Shown here piece by piece: positions 1-8,476 of a DNA stretch of 64,000 nt. Origin of the DNA: Actinoallomurus bryophytorum (GTDB taxonomy: Bacteria; Actinomycetota; Actinomycetes; Streptosporangiales; Streptosporangiaceae). Each line of letters opens with the position of its first letter. Within the stretch, counting starts at the first letter, position 1. The stretch covers positions 7,521,237 to 7,585,236 of the forward strand of contig NZ_VFOZ01000001.1 of the NCBI RefSeq assembly GCF_006716425.1. The letters are read 5' to 3'. Position numbers and translations under genes: made by a program. The notes beneath the pieces were generated by a model. The model was not told the origin of the DNA and ran no database searches. It worked only from the letters and a program-made list of their open reading frames with translations.

Positions 1-1468
1 CCGTGTACTGGGCGACCAGGGCATCGGACGTGGCGTCGCCCCCCAGCCGCCGCGCCTCGGCCCGGCATTCGTCCAGCAGCGGCGGCCCGCCCGCCATGTC
101 GCCCTGGAGCAGGGTGACGGCCGCGTTCACCGCGAGCGCCTCGACCCGGTCCGGGCCGGCCGGCGCTTCGCGGGTCAGCGCCAGCGCCCGGTCGAGCCAG
201 TACCGGGCCTCGGTGTGGGCGCCGAGGAAGACCCAGTACTCATGCATCATCGCGGCGATCCGCATGCCCGCCCTGGCCTCGCCGGGCTCGCGGAGGCAAT
301 GGTCCAGGGCCGTCCGGATGTTGGGCAGCTCCCGCCGCACGCCGGTGATCCACGCCTCCTGGTCGGGGCCGAACCAGCCGCGGTCGGCCTGTTCGACCAG
401 CCGCTGGTAGTGGTCGCGGTGCCGCCCGCGCGGCACCGCTTCGCCCTCGCGCGCGGCCAGCCGTTCCCGCCCGTACTCGCGCAGGGTCTCCAGCATCCCG
501 TAACGTCCGTGGGCGTCCCAGGTGACGATGGACTTGTCGGCCAGCCCGGCCAGGAGGTCCAGGACGTGCTCTGGTCGAATCGGGCCGCCGGCGCACACGT
601 GTTCGGCCGCGGAGAGCTCGAACCCGCCGGAGAACACCGACAGCCGCTCCCACATGAGGCGCTCCGCCGGCGAGCAGAGCTCGAAGCTCCACTCGACCGT
701 CGCGCGCAGCGTCCGGTGGCGGGGCAGCGCGGTCCGGTCCCCGTCCGTCAGGAACCGGTAGCGGTCGTCGAGCCGGTCGAGGATCTCGTCGAGTGACAGC
801 GTACGGATCCGCACGGCGGCCAGCTCGATCGCGAGGGGGATGCCCTCCAGCCGGCGGCACAGCCGGGCCACCGCGGGGCCGTTCGCCGCGTCGACGGTGA
901 AGCCGGGTACGGCCGCCCTGGCGCGCTCGGTGAAGAGCCGGACGGCCTCGACGCGGTTCAGCTCGCCCACCGCCCGGTCCTTTCTGCGGGTGGGCACGGT
1001 CAGCGGCGGGACCACGAGGACCGTCTCGCCGATGGCGGACAGGGGTTCGCGGCTCGTGGCCAGGACCCGCAGTCCGGGGGCCGCCGGAAGAAGCCGGCTC
1101 ACCAGCACCGCGCACGCGTCCAGCAGGTGCTCGCAGTTGTCGAGCACCAGCAGCAGCCGCTTGTCCCGCAGGTGCTCGGCCAGGGTCTCCGCCGACGGGC
1201 GCGCCGACTGGTCGCGTGACCCCAGTGCGGTGGAGACGGTCCGCGCGAGGAGCTCCTCGTCGTGCAGCGAGGCCAGCTCCACGAACCACGCCCCGTCGGC
1301 GAAGGCCCGCTGTACGTCGGCCGCGACGCGGAGTGCGAGCCGTGTCTTGCCGACACCGCCGACGCCCGTGAGCATGAGCAGGCGTGACTCCGCCAGAAGA
1401 CGCTTGGCCTCAGACACCTCCAGCCTGCGGCCGATGATCTCCATCGCCTCTGTGGGAAGGCCTCCCAT
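1..1468 (-). CDS. AfsR/LuxR-type ATPase transcriptional regulator, C-terminus cut by window edge
   Basis: This is a partial gene: 489 codons are open from an ATG at 1468 to the window edge. The N-terminus has the NB-ARC/AAA signature of large actinobacterial signal-transduction ATPases. A Walker A loop GVGGVGKT lies near residue 37 and a Walker B-like LLLVLDNCEHLLD near residue 115, followed by the usual helical and TPR-like region (for example RTLSLDEILDRL). Family members of this shape usually end in a LuxR helix-turn-helix or tetratricopeptide repeats, which would lie outside the window. There is no N-terminal BTAD or SARP domain, because the protein begins almost directly at the ATPase. 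The ligand is unknown. The gene is separated from fdhD by a strong hairpin, so it is probably a separate transcript. Confidence 0.85.
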   Translation of the reverse strand, partial: MGGLPTEAMEIIGRRLEVSEAKRLLAESRLLMLTGVGGVGKTRLALRVAADVQRAFADGAWFVELASLHDEELLARTVSTALGSRDQSARPSAETLAEHLRDKRLLLVLDNCEHLLDACAVLVSRLLPAAPGLRVLATSREPLSAIGETVLVVPPLTVPTRRKDRAVGELNRVEAVRLFTERARAAVPGFTVDAANGPAVARLCRRLEGIPLAIELAAVRIRTLSLDEILDRLDDRYRFLTDGDRTALPRHRTLRATVEWSFELCSPAERLMWERLSVFSGGFELSAAEHVCAGGPIRPEHVLDLLAGLADKSIVTWDAHGRYGMLETLREYGRERLAAREGEAVPRGRHRDHYQRLVEQADRGWFGPDQEAWITGVRRELPNIRTALDHCLREPGEARAGMRIAAMMHEYWVFLGAHTEARYWLDRALALTREAPAGPDRVEALAVNAAVTLLQGDMAGGPPLLDECRAEARRLGGDATSDALVAQYT

Positions 1469-1652
1469 GGCCGCGACGCCCCCTGTCTCGACCCGACCTC
1501 GAACCCGTTACTCCCTCTCCCGCACGATAGCCCTGAGGACAGGACACGTGGTCAGGGCGGGGTACGGTGCGACATCCGCCTCCTCGGCGATGAGATGGAC
1601 GTCGGCCGGTGGGACCGGCGGGCGCAGGGGGCTGCCACCCGCCGGTCCACCT

Positions 1653-1698
1653 GTTCCTCGGAAGACTTCCGGGTGGCCGCCCTCGTCTTCCGAGGAAC
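1653..1698 (-). terminator. Hairpin terminator after fdhD
   Basis: A perfect 14-bp inverted repeat (1653-1666 with 1685-1698) encloses an 18-base loop and begins 1 base after the fdhD stop codon. There is no T-tract, which is common for actinobacterial terminators. It separates the formate dehydrogenase operon from the regulator at 1-1468. Confidence 0.75.
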
Positions 1699-1699
1699 G

Positions 1700-2542
1700 C
1701 TAGGGGACGGCCGCGGCCGTGAGGCCCAGCCGTTCGGCTCCGGTGTAGACGTTCATCGAGGTGCCGCGGAGAAAGCCGATCAACGTGAGCCCGGTCTCGG
1801 CGGCGAGCTCGACCGCGAGCGAGGACGGCGCGGAGACCGCGGCCATCGCGGGGATGCCGGCCATCACCGCCTTCTGCGCGAGCTCGAACGACGCGCGCCC
1901 CGAGACGAGCAGCGTGGCGCCGGTGAGCGGAAGAAGGTCGCGCTGCAGGGCCCAGCCGACGATCTTGTCCACGGCGTTGTGGCGCCCGACGTCCTCGCGG
2001 ACGCACAGGAGCTCGCCGCCGGCGTCGAACAGGCCCGCGGCGTGCAGGCCGCCGGTCCGCTCGAACACCCGCTGGGCCGCGCGCAGCCGGTCCGGCAGCG
2101 ACGCGATGGTCGCCGGGTCGAGGCGGAGCGGGTCCTCGCGCACACTCCACCGGGCGACCATCCGCACCGCGTCCAGGCTGGCCTTGCCGCACAGGCCGCA
2201 CGACGAGGTCGTGTAGAAGTTGCGCTCCAGCGTGCGGTCGGGGAGCGTGACGCCGTCCGCCAGCGCCATGTCCACGATGTTGTAGGTGTTGGCCCCTTCG
2301 TCGGTGGCCCCGGCGCAGTAGACGATCGCGCGGATCTCCTCCGCCCGCGTCACCACGCCCTCACCGACCAGGAAGCCCGCCGCGAGCTCGAAGTCGTCGC
2401 CGGGCGTGCGCATGGTGATGGTGAGCGGCCGTCCGCCGAGCCGGATCTCCAGCGGCTCCTCCGCCACCAGCGTGTCCGTCTTGAGGATCGGCATGCCGTC
2501 GGCGAGCCGCGTCATCCGGCGCCGTACCGTGCGCCTACCCAC
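1700..2542 (-). CDS. fdhD: FdhD, sulfurtransferase for formate dehydrogenase maturation
   Basis: FdhD receives sulfur from a cysteine desulfurase and delivers it to the bis-MGD cofactor of formate dehydrogenase. It acts in the cytoplasm. The 280-residue product has the family core: EEPLEIR at residues 28-34, MRTPGDDFELA at 44-54, the persulfide-carrying cysteine pair in SSCGLCGK (C115, C118), EDVGRHNAVDK and SGRASFELAQKA. The GTG at 2542 is chosen because family members start with a similar MGR..RRR sequence; an ATG at 2515 is the alternative. The start overlaps the upstream iron-sulfur gene by 8 bases, so the two are probably translationally coupled at the end of the fdh operon. Confidence 0.95.
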   Translation of the reverse strand: MGRRTVRRRMTRLADGMPILKTDTLVAEEPLEIRLGGRPLTITMRTPGDDFELAAGFLVGEGVVTRAEEIRAIVYCAGATDEGANTYNIVDMALADGVTLPDRTLERNFYTTSSCGLCGKASLDAVRMVARWSVREDPLRLDPATIASLPDRLRAAQRVFERTGGLHAAGLFDAGGELLCVREDVGRHNAVDKIVGWALQRDLLPLTGATLLVSGRASFELAQKAVMAGIPAMAAVSAPSSLAVELAAETGLTLIGFLRGTSMNVYTGAERLGLTAAAVP

Positions 2543-3455
2543 GGGTGCGGTTCTGTACGTGCTGGAAGCCGAACCGGCCCTTGACGCACAGGTTGCCGTG
2601 GGTGACCGGGTTGTCGTGCGGCGAGCTGACCTTGACGATCTCGTTGTCCTGCACGTGGAGGGTCAGGTTGCAGCCCACGCCGCAGTAGGTGCAGATCGTG
2701 GTCGTCTGGTCCTGCCGCGACTCGTCCCAGGTGCCCTCGGCCCGCATGTCGTACTCGCTTTTGAACGACAGCGCGCCGGTCGGGCACACCTCGATGCAGT
2801 TGCCGCAGTAGACACAGGCGGAGTCGGGCAGGGGAGCGGCGTGCTCGGTCGAGATCCGCGCGTCGAAGCCCCGCCCGGCGACGCCGATCGCGAAGGTGTT
2901 CTGCCACTGCTCGCCGCACGCGTCGACGCACTTGTAGCAGAGGATGCATTTCTCGTAGTCGCGTACGTACAGGTCGTTGTCCACCTTCGCCGGCTGGGCG
3001 ACGGTGGCCGCGGAGGCGCCGTCGGGGGACTCGTGGGCGCCGGGATGCCGGGCGTCACGGTCCGTGGACGCGTCGCCCGGCGGGCCGAAGCGCTCCGGGC
3101 GCGCGCCGTACTCCTCGGACCACTCCGCCGCCCCCGGTGTCGTGGACAGGTCGGTCGAGGAGCCCAGGAGCTCCAGTACGAGACGGCGGCTGTGCCGTAC
3201 GCGTTCGGTGTCGGTCATGATCTCCATGCCCGGCTCGACGCGGCGCGAGCAGGCCGGCACGAGAGTGCGGGCGCCCTTGACCTCGACCACGCAGATCCGG
3301 CAGGCGTTCTTCGGCGTGAGGGTGTCGCCGTAACACAGCGTCGGGGTACCCGGGCAGGCGTCGAGGATGGTCGAGCCTTCGGGCAACCGCACCGCTTCGC
3401 CGTCGACGGTGACGTCGACGAGGCGGCGCGGCGGGGCGAGGGGAACACCGGTCAT
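2535..3455 (-). CDS. Formate dehydrogenase iron-sulfur subunit (N-terminal part of a split alpha subunit)
   Basis: This 306-residue electron-transfer protein carries four predicted clusters. A plant-type [2Fe-2S] domain has C41, C52, C55 and C69. Two ferredoxin [4Fe-4S] sites have C170/173/176/180 and C214/217/220/224. A final CxxCxxxC site (C255, C258, C262, with C290) matches the Fe4S4 domain that normally opens the molybdopterin subunit. In FdsA/FdhF-type enzymes all of this is one chain with the catalytic domain; here the chain ends after the Fe4S4 domain and the catalytic part is the gene at 5332-7263. A charged, probably flexible segment lies at about residues 105-155. The start overlaps the stop of the NuoEF-like gene by 4 bases (ATGA). 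Confidence 0.88.
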   Translation of the reverse strand: MTGVPLAPPRRLVDVTVDGEAVRLPEGSTILDACPGTPTLCYGDTLTPKNACRICVVEVKGARTLVPACSRRVEPGMEIMTDTERVRHSRRLVLELLGSSTDLSTTPGAAEWSEEYGARPERFGPPGDASTDRDARHPGAHESPDGASAATVAQPAKVDNDLYVRDYEKCILCYKCVDACGEQWQNTFAIGVAGRGFDARISTEHAAPLPDSACVYCGNCIEVCPTGALSFKSEYDMRAEGTWDESRQDQTTTICTYCGVGCNLTLHVQDNEIVKVSSPHDNPVTHGNLCVKGRFGFQHVQNRTRG

Positions 3456-5329
3456 GAGGCGCTGCCTTCCTGGGGGGAGAGCTCACCCGTCGCGAACACG
3501 CCGAGACGGTCGATCGCGGACTCGACGGCGTTCCAGGCGGTCTGCCCGAGGCCGCAGATGGACGCGTCGCGCATCGCCCGGCCGACGTCGCGCAGCAGCG
3601 TCACGTCGGCCGGGCCCGAGCCCCGCGTCAGGCGGTGCAGTGCCTCCTCCTGACGCACGGTTCCCACCCGGCAGGGGACGCACTGGCCGCAGGACTCGTC
3701 GCGGAAGAACGCCGCGATCCGCAGCAGGACCCCGCCCAGGTCCACGCTGTCGTCGAGGACGAGCACGACGCCCGAGCCGAGACTGGCGCCCGCCGCACGC
3801 GTGCCCTCGAACGTGAGCGGAATGTCGAGCTCGTCGGGCCGCACGAACGAGCCCGCGGCGCCGCCGAGCAGGATCGCCCGCAACTCGCGGCCCTCGGGCA
3901 CGCCGCCGGCCAGGGTGAGCAGCTCGCGCAGCGTGGCGCCGAAGGGCAGCTCGTAGATCCCCGGCCGCCGCACCGTGCCGGACAGGCAGAACAGCTTGGT
4001 CCCGGTCGACCCGCCCTCGCCGGTGCCGACCGCGGCGTACGCGGCGGCGCCGCCGGTGAGGATGGGAAGGACGTTGACCAGCGTCTCGACGTTGTTGACG
4101 ACGGTGGGCTTGCCGAACAACCCCTTCTCGACCGGGAACGGCGGCTTGCTGCGCGGCTCGCCGCGGTACCCCTCGATCGAGTTGAAGATCGCCGTCTCCT
4201 CCCCGCAGATGTAGGCGCCGCCGCCGCGCCTGATCTCCAGGTCGAAGTCGAACCCGGATCCGAGGATGTCCTCGCCGAGCAGGTTCCGCTCACGAGCGCG
4301 TTCGATGGCGTTGGTCAGCAGGCGCAGCGCGCGGGGGTACTCACCCCGCAGGTAGAGGTAGCCCCGCCGGCAGCCGGTCGCGAAGGCCGCCACGGTCATC
4401 GCCTCGACCAGCGAGAACGGGTCGCCCTCCATGAGCACCCGGTCCTTGAACGTGCCGGGCTCGCTCTCGTCCGCGTTGCAGACCAGGTAGTGCGGGTGGT
4501 CGGGCTGCCGGGCGGTCGCGTCCCACTTGCGCCCGGTGGGGAACGCCGCACCGCCGCGGCCGACCAGGCCGGCGTCGAGGACCTCCCTGATCACGGCGGC
4601 GGGGCCGAGCCGGAACGCCCGGCGCAGCGCGAGGTACCCGCCGGCCGCCCGGTAGTCGTCCAGGCTCGACGGGTCGACCACGCCGACGCGGCGCAGCAGG
4701 ACCAGGTCGTCCTGGCCCGCCTGGGGGACCGCCGCGCCCGCCGGCGGTTCCTCGCCCGCGTGGTCCGGGGAACCGGCCGCCCGGGTGAGGTCGCCGGAGG
4801 TGGCCGGGGCGACGACCGCGGTACGCGGCGGCTCGCCCGCCTCCAGCACGAGCGCCGCCGGCGCGCGTTCGCACAGCCCGAGGCAGGGGCTGTGATGCCA
4901 GACGACGTCGCCCGTGTCGCCCGCCTGGCCGTGCGGGCCGAGCGAGTCCTCCAGCGACCGGCACAGGTCGCCGGCGCCCTTGGCCTGGCAGGCCAGGTCG
5001 GTGCACACGTGGACGACGCGCCGGGGACGGGGCTCGACCGAGAACAGCGCGTAGAACGTGGCCACCCCGTACGCCTCGGCGGGCGCGATGGTCAGGCGCC
5101 GGCAGACGTAGTCCAGGGCGCCCTCGCTGATCCAGCCCACCCGGTCGTTGACCGCGTGCAGCGCGGGGAGCAGCAGGTCCCGCCGCTCCCGCGCCTCGTG
5201 CCCGCCACGGGCGGTCCGGATGTCGTCCCGGCCGCCGCCGTCCCAGGCCGATGACGGCGGCCCGAGCAGGGCGTCGACCGCCGCGCGCTCCTCGTCGCCG
5301 GGCGCCACGTCACGAAAGCGCAGGTCCAT
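3452..5329 (-). CDS. NAD-reducing formate dehydrogenase diaphorase subunit, NuoE-NuoF fusion
   Basis: The 625-residue protein joins a NuoE/FdsG-like thioredoxin-fold [2Fe-2S] domain (about residues 20-160, cysteines in CTDLAC and CLGLC) to a NuoF/FdsB-like domain. The second domain has the NAD/FMN motif GRGGAAFPTGRKWDA, the SLBB region and a [4Fe-4S] motif ESCGQCVPCRVGT. It should carry electrons from the iron-sulfur subunit to NAD+. The ATG at 5329 is preferred over the upstream GTG/ATG region: a GGGAGG ribosome site precedes it and it lies 2 bases after the stop of the catalytic subunit gene. The two domains are separate subunits in FdsGBA enzymes and complex I. The fusion sits between the two halves of the alpha subunit in gene order. 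Confidence 0.9.
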   Translation of the reverse strand: MDLRFRDVAPGDEERAAVDALLGPPSSAWDGGGRDDIRTARGGHEARERRDLLLPALHAVNDRVGWISEGALDYVCRRLTIAPAEAYGVATFYALFSVEPRPRRVVHVCTDLACQAKGAGDLCRSLEDSLGPHGQAGDTGDVVWHHSPCLGLCERAPAALVLEAGEPPRTAVVAPATSGDLTRAAGSPDHAGEEPPAGAAVPQAGQDDLVLLRRVGVVDPSSLDDYRAAGGYLALRRAFRLGPAAVIREVLDAGLVGRGGAAFPTGRKWDATARQPDHPHYLVCNADESEPGTFKDRVLMEGDPFSLVEAMTVAAFATGCRRGYLYLRGEYPRALRLLTNAIERARERNLLGEDILGSGFDFDLEIRRGGGAYICGEETAIFNSIEGYRGEPRSKPPFPVEKGLFGKPTVVNNVETLVNVLPILTGGAAAYAAVGTGEGGSTGTKLFCLSGTVRRPGIYELPFGATLRELLTLAGGVPEGRELRAILLGGAAGSFVRPDELDIPLTFEGTRAAGASLGSGVVLVLDDSVDLGGVLLRIAAFFRDESCGQCVPCRVGTVRQEEALHRLTRGSGPADVTLLRDVGRAMRDASICGLGQTAWNAVESAIDRLGVFATGELSPQEGSAS

Positions 5330-5331
5330 GG

Positions 5332-7263
5332 TCAGTTCCCTCCCACGGGCCGGCACAGTGGCTCGACGCGTACGGCGGTGGCCTTGTACTCGGCGGTGCC
5401 GGCGATCGGGTCGGTGGCCTCGATGGTCAGGCTGTTGGTGTCCACCTCGTCGGGAAAGTGCATGGTCATGAAGACCAGGCCCGGCCGCAGGGCCGGATCG
5501 ACGAACACCGGGGCGGTGACCGTTCCGCGCCGGGACGAGACGCGTACCTCCTCACCCGGCGTGACGCCGAGCCGCCGGGCGTCCTCGGGGGACAGCTCGA
5601 TGTTCTCGCCCCGGCGCAGCGGCGAGGCGAACCCGCTGGACTGGACACCGGTGTTGTAGGAATCGAGCCTGCGGCCGGTGGTCAGCCGCAGGGGGAAGTC
5701 CTCGTCGAGCAGGTCGACCGGGGGCGAGTGGCGGAGCACCGCGAAGGGCGCGGGTCTGCCGCGCGCCTCGGCATCGGTCTCCCACAGCCGGGAGTGCAGG
5801 AACGAGGGCTCCACGCGGTCCTCGGAGTAGCAGGGCCACTGGATGCCCTGCAGCTCCTCCAGCCGGGAGTAGCTCATCCCGGCGTGGATGGGCGACAGCG
5901 ACCTGACCTCGTCCCAGATGTCCTCGGCGGCGTCGTAGTGCCAGTCGTGCCCGAGCCGGCGGGCCAGCTCGCACAGGATGTCGATGTCGTCGCGGGCCTC
6001 GCCCGGCGGGGCGAGTGCCTTGCGGACCCGCTGGACCCGGCGTTCGCTGTTGGTCATCGTGCCGTCCGACTCGCACCAGGCGGCGCTGGCGGGCAGGACG
6101 ACGTCGGCCATCCGCGCGGTCTTGGTGAGGAAGATGTCCTGCACCACCAGGTGGTCGAGCCGGCCGAGCCGCTCGACGGTGTGCTCGGCGTCCGCCTCGG
6201 ACTGAGTCGGGTTCTCCCCGATGATGTACGCGGCCGTCAGCCGGCCCTCGCCCATCGCGGCCAGCATGTCGGTGAGGTTGAGGCCGTACCGTGGCTGGAT
6301 CTCCGTTCCCCACGCCCGGCCGAACCGCTCCCGCACCCGCGCGTCGAGGATGTCCTGGAACCCGGCGAGGCGGTCGGGGATGGCGCCCATGTCGCCGCCG
6401 CCCTGGACGTTGTTCTGCCCGCGCAGCGGGTTGAGGCCCGAGGCGTAGCGTCCGACGTGCCCCGTCAGGAGCGCCAGGTTGATCAGTGCGCGGACGTTGT
6501 CGGTGGCGTTGTGGTGCTCGGTGATGCCGAGCGTCCAGCACAGCTGGGCGCGCTCGGCGCGGGCGTAGGCGTGCGCCAGCTCCCTGATGGCCCCGGCCGG
6601 GACACCCGTCACCTGCTCGGCGGACTCCAGGGTCCAGGGCTCGACGGACTCGGCGAACTCCTCGAACCCGGTGGTCCCGCGCTCGACGAACGTCGCGTTG
6701 TGCAGGCCGGCGTGGATGATCTCGCGGGCGATCGCGTTCGCGAGCGGGATGTCCGTGCCGACGTTCAGGCCGAGCCAGCGGTCCGCCCACCGCGCCGTGC
6801 TGGTGCGCCTCGGGTCGACCGCGAACACGCGTGCGCCCCGGCGGATCGCCTTGAGCACGTGCTGGAAGAAGATCGGATGCGCCTCACGCGCGCTGGACCC
6901 CCACATGACGATGAGGTCGGTGTCCTCGATCTCGGTGTACGACGACGTGCCGCCGCCGCTGCCGAAGGCGGCCGCCAGACCGGCCACGCTGGGGGCGTGG
7001 CAGGTCCGGTTGCACGAGTCGACGTTGTTGGTGCCGATCACCACGCGGGTGAACTTCTGGGCGACGAAGTTCATCTCGTTGGTCGCGCGGGCGCAGGAGA
7101 ACATCCCGAAGGCGTCCGGCCCGTGCCGCTCGACGTTGCGGCGGAAGCCGTCAGCGGCCCGGTCGAGGGCCTCGGCCCAGGTGGCGGGCCGGAGCTCACC
7201 GGCGTCACGTACGAGCGGGCGGGTCAGGCGCAGGTACGGCGCACGGGCGTTCTTCTTCGCCAT
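5332..7263 (-). CDS. Formate dehydrogenase molybdopterin catalytic subunit, cysteine form
   Basis: The 643-residue protein is the bis-MGD domain of a formate dehydrogenase without the usual N-terminal Fe4S4 domain, which is encoded at 2535-3455. The active-site motif is NRTCHAPSVAG: C88 (codon 7000-7002) takes the place of selenocysteine 140 of E. coli FdhF and H89 that of His141. LRGQNNVQGGGDMGA is the conserved arginine-containing cofactor loop, and the C-terminal molydopterin-binding domain ends near EYKATAVRVE. It oxidises formate to CO2 and passes electrons to the iron-sulfur subunits. The ATG at 7263 follows GTGAGGATCGAC and is preferred to a GTG at 7275. A regulator palindrome at 7286-7310 lies just upstream, so transcription probably begins here. 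Confidence 0.93.
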   Translation of the reverse strand: MAKKNARAPYLRLTRPLVRDAGELRPATWAEALDRAADGFRRNVERHGPDAFGMFSCARATNEMNFVAQKFTRVVIGTNNVDSCNRTCHAPSVAGLAAAFGSGGGTSSYTEIEDTDLIVMWGSSAREAHPIFFQHVLKAIRRGARVFAVDPRRTSTARWADRWLGLNVGTDIPLANAIAREIIHAGLHNATFVERGTTGFEEFAESVEPWTLESAEQVTGVPAGAIRELAHAYARAERAQLCWTLGITEHHNATDNVRALINLALLTGHVGRYASGLNPLRGQNNVQGGGDMGAIPDRLAGFQDILDARVRERFGRAWGTEIQPRYGLNLTDMLAAMGEGRLTAAYIIGENPTQSEADAEHTVERLGRLDHLVVQDIFLTKTARMADVVLPASAAWCESDGTMTNSERRVQRVRKALAPPGEARDDIDILCELARRLGHDWHYDAAEDIWDEVRSLSPIHAGMSYSRLEELQGIQWPCYSEDRVEPSFLHSRLWETDAEARGRPAPFAVLRHSPPVDLLDEDFPLRLTTGRRLDSYNTGVQSSGFASPLRRGENIELSPEDARRLGVTPGEEVRVSSRRGTVTAPVFVDPALRPGLVFMTMHFPDEVDTNSLTIEATDPIAGTAEYKATAVRVEPLCRPVGGN

Positions 7264-7285
7264 GTCGATCCTCACAGCGGGGGGG

Positions 7286-7310
7286 ATACTGTATGCAATT
7301 TACCGTATGC
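7286..7310. promoter_or_regulatory. Predicted GntR operator upstream of formate dehydrogenase operon (site A)
   Basis: ATACTGTATGC at 7286-7296 is followed by TACCGTATGC at 7301-7310. The core ATAC-T-GTAT is the same as in the site at 18525-18533 and is the complement of the core at 24565-24573. It lies 23 bases before the ATG of the catalytic subunit. The regulator is inferred to be the GntR protein at 11049. Confidence 0.6.
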
Positions 7311-7345
7311 CACCGTGCCGCTCCGGGGCAATGGCCGATTTCCGA

Positions 7346-8460
7346 TCACCCTCCGTTCGTCTCGGGGACCTTCTCGACGCGGATCGCCGTCGCCTTGTAC
7401 TCGGCGGTGCCGGCGATCGGGTCGGTGGCCTCGATGGTCAGGATGTTGGTGTCGACCTCGTCCGGGGAGTGCGGGGTCATGAACGCCGGTCCCGGCCGTA
7501 GCGCCGGGTCGACGGCCACCGGTGCGGTCACCGATCCGCGCCGCGAGCTCGCGCCGGTCCATCGCCTCCAGCATCTGGGTGAGGTGCATGCCGTGGCGCG
7601 GCTGGATCTCCCGGCCGTACGCGGCGCCGAACCTGGCCCGTACCTCCGGGTCGAGGATGTCCTGGAAACCGGGCATCCGGTTCGGGATGGCGCCCATGTC
7701 GCCGCCACCTTGGACGTTGTTCTGCCCGCGCAGCGGGTTGAGTCCGGAGCCGTAGCGTCCGACGTGCCCGGTGAGCAGCGACAGGTTGATCAGTGCGCGG
7801 ACGTTGTCGGTGGCGTTGTGATGCTCGGTGATGCCGAGCGTCCAGCACAGCTGCGCCCGGTCGGCCCGTGCGTACGCGTGCGCGAGCGCGCGGATCGCCT
7901 CGGCCGGGACGCCGGTCTCCCGCTCGACGGCCGCGAGGGTCCACGGCTCGACGGCGGCGGCCAGCTCGGCGAAGCCGGTGGTGGCCCGGTCGACGAAGGT
8001 CTCGTTGACCAGTCCCGCGTGGATGATCTCGCGGGCGACGGCGTTCGCCAGCGGGATGTCGGTGCCGATGTCGAGCCCGAGCCAGCCGTCGGCCCACTCG
8101 GCCGAGCTCGTACGGCGCGGATCGACGACGAACAGCCGTGCTCCGTTACGTACTCCCTTCAGGAGTGCCACCCCCGGCACCGAACACTGCCGCCAGACCG
8201 GCGCCGCTGGGAGCGTGTCAAGTGCGGTTGCAGGAGTCGATGTTGTTCGTCCCGATGACCTGCCGCACGAACTTCTGCGCGACGTAGTTCATCTCGTTGG
8301 TCGCGCGCGAGCAGGAGAACATGCCGAACGCGTCCGGGCCGTGGGCCTCGACGTTGCGCCGGAAGCCCTCGGCCGCGCGGTCGAGCGCCTCCTCCCAGGT
8401 GGCGGTGCGCAGCTCGCCGTGGTCACGGACGAGGGGCTCGGTGAGCCGGGTGTAACGCAT
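7346..8460 (-). pseudogene. Decayed formate dehydrogenase catalytic subunit, ancestral selenocysteine form
   Basis: This is a second copy of the molybdopterin subunit, closely similar to the intact gene downstream but broken. Codons 1-80 from the ATG at 8460 match the intact N-terminus and end in DSCNRT, then TGA at 8218-8220, then HAPSGAGLAAVFGAGGG. The TGA stands exactly where the intact copy has its catalytic cysteine. Beyond that, about 30 codons are missing after GAGGG and the frame shifts. The frame 7.55-8.18 kb continues with GARLFVVDPRRT to LTQMLEAMDRREL. A second deletion of about 250 codons then joins to SSRRGSVTAPV and the C-terminus ENGG-like end at 7346, again in another frame. 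About 0.8 kb is lost overall. It starts 16 bases after the PanE-like gene, with a good AAGGAG ribosome site. Confidence 0.88.
8189..8220 (-). promoter_or_regulatory. In-frame TGA with bacterial SECIS-like hairpin in the formate dehydrogenase pseudogene
   Basis: TGA at 8218-8220 is followed after 18 bases by GGTCT (8199-8195) flanked by GCGCC and GGCGG-type arms. These can form a short stem of four consecutive pairs with the GGTCT in the loop. The E. coli fdhF element has the same GGTCT in its loop, also 18 bases after its TGA. The caution is that GGTCTG also encodes the conserved Gly-Leu and is present in the intact cysteine copy, so the hairpin alone proves little. Confidence 0.5.
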
Positions 8461-8476
8461 GGTCTGCTCCTTGTCG

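Noticed and set aside
7272-8180. 302-codon frame that could be read as a complete short formate dehydrogenase.
   Set aside because: Its N-terminus begins inside a deleted domain and its last 90 residues are out-of-frame sequence; it is part of the pseudogene.
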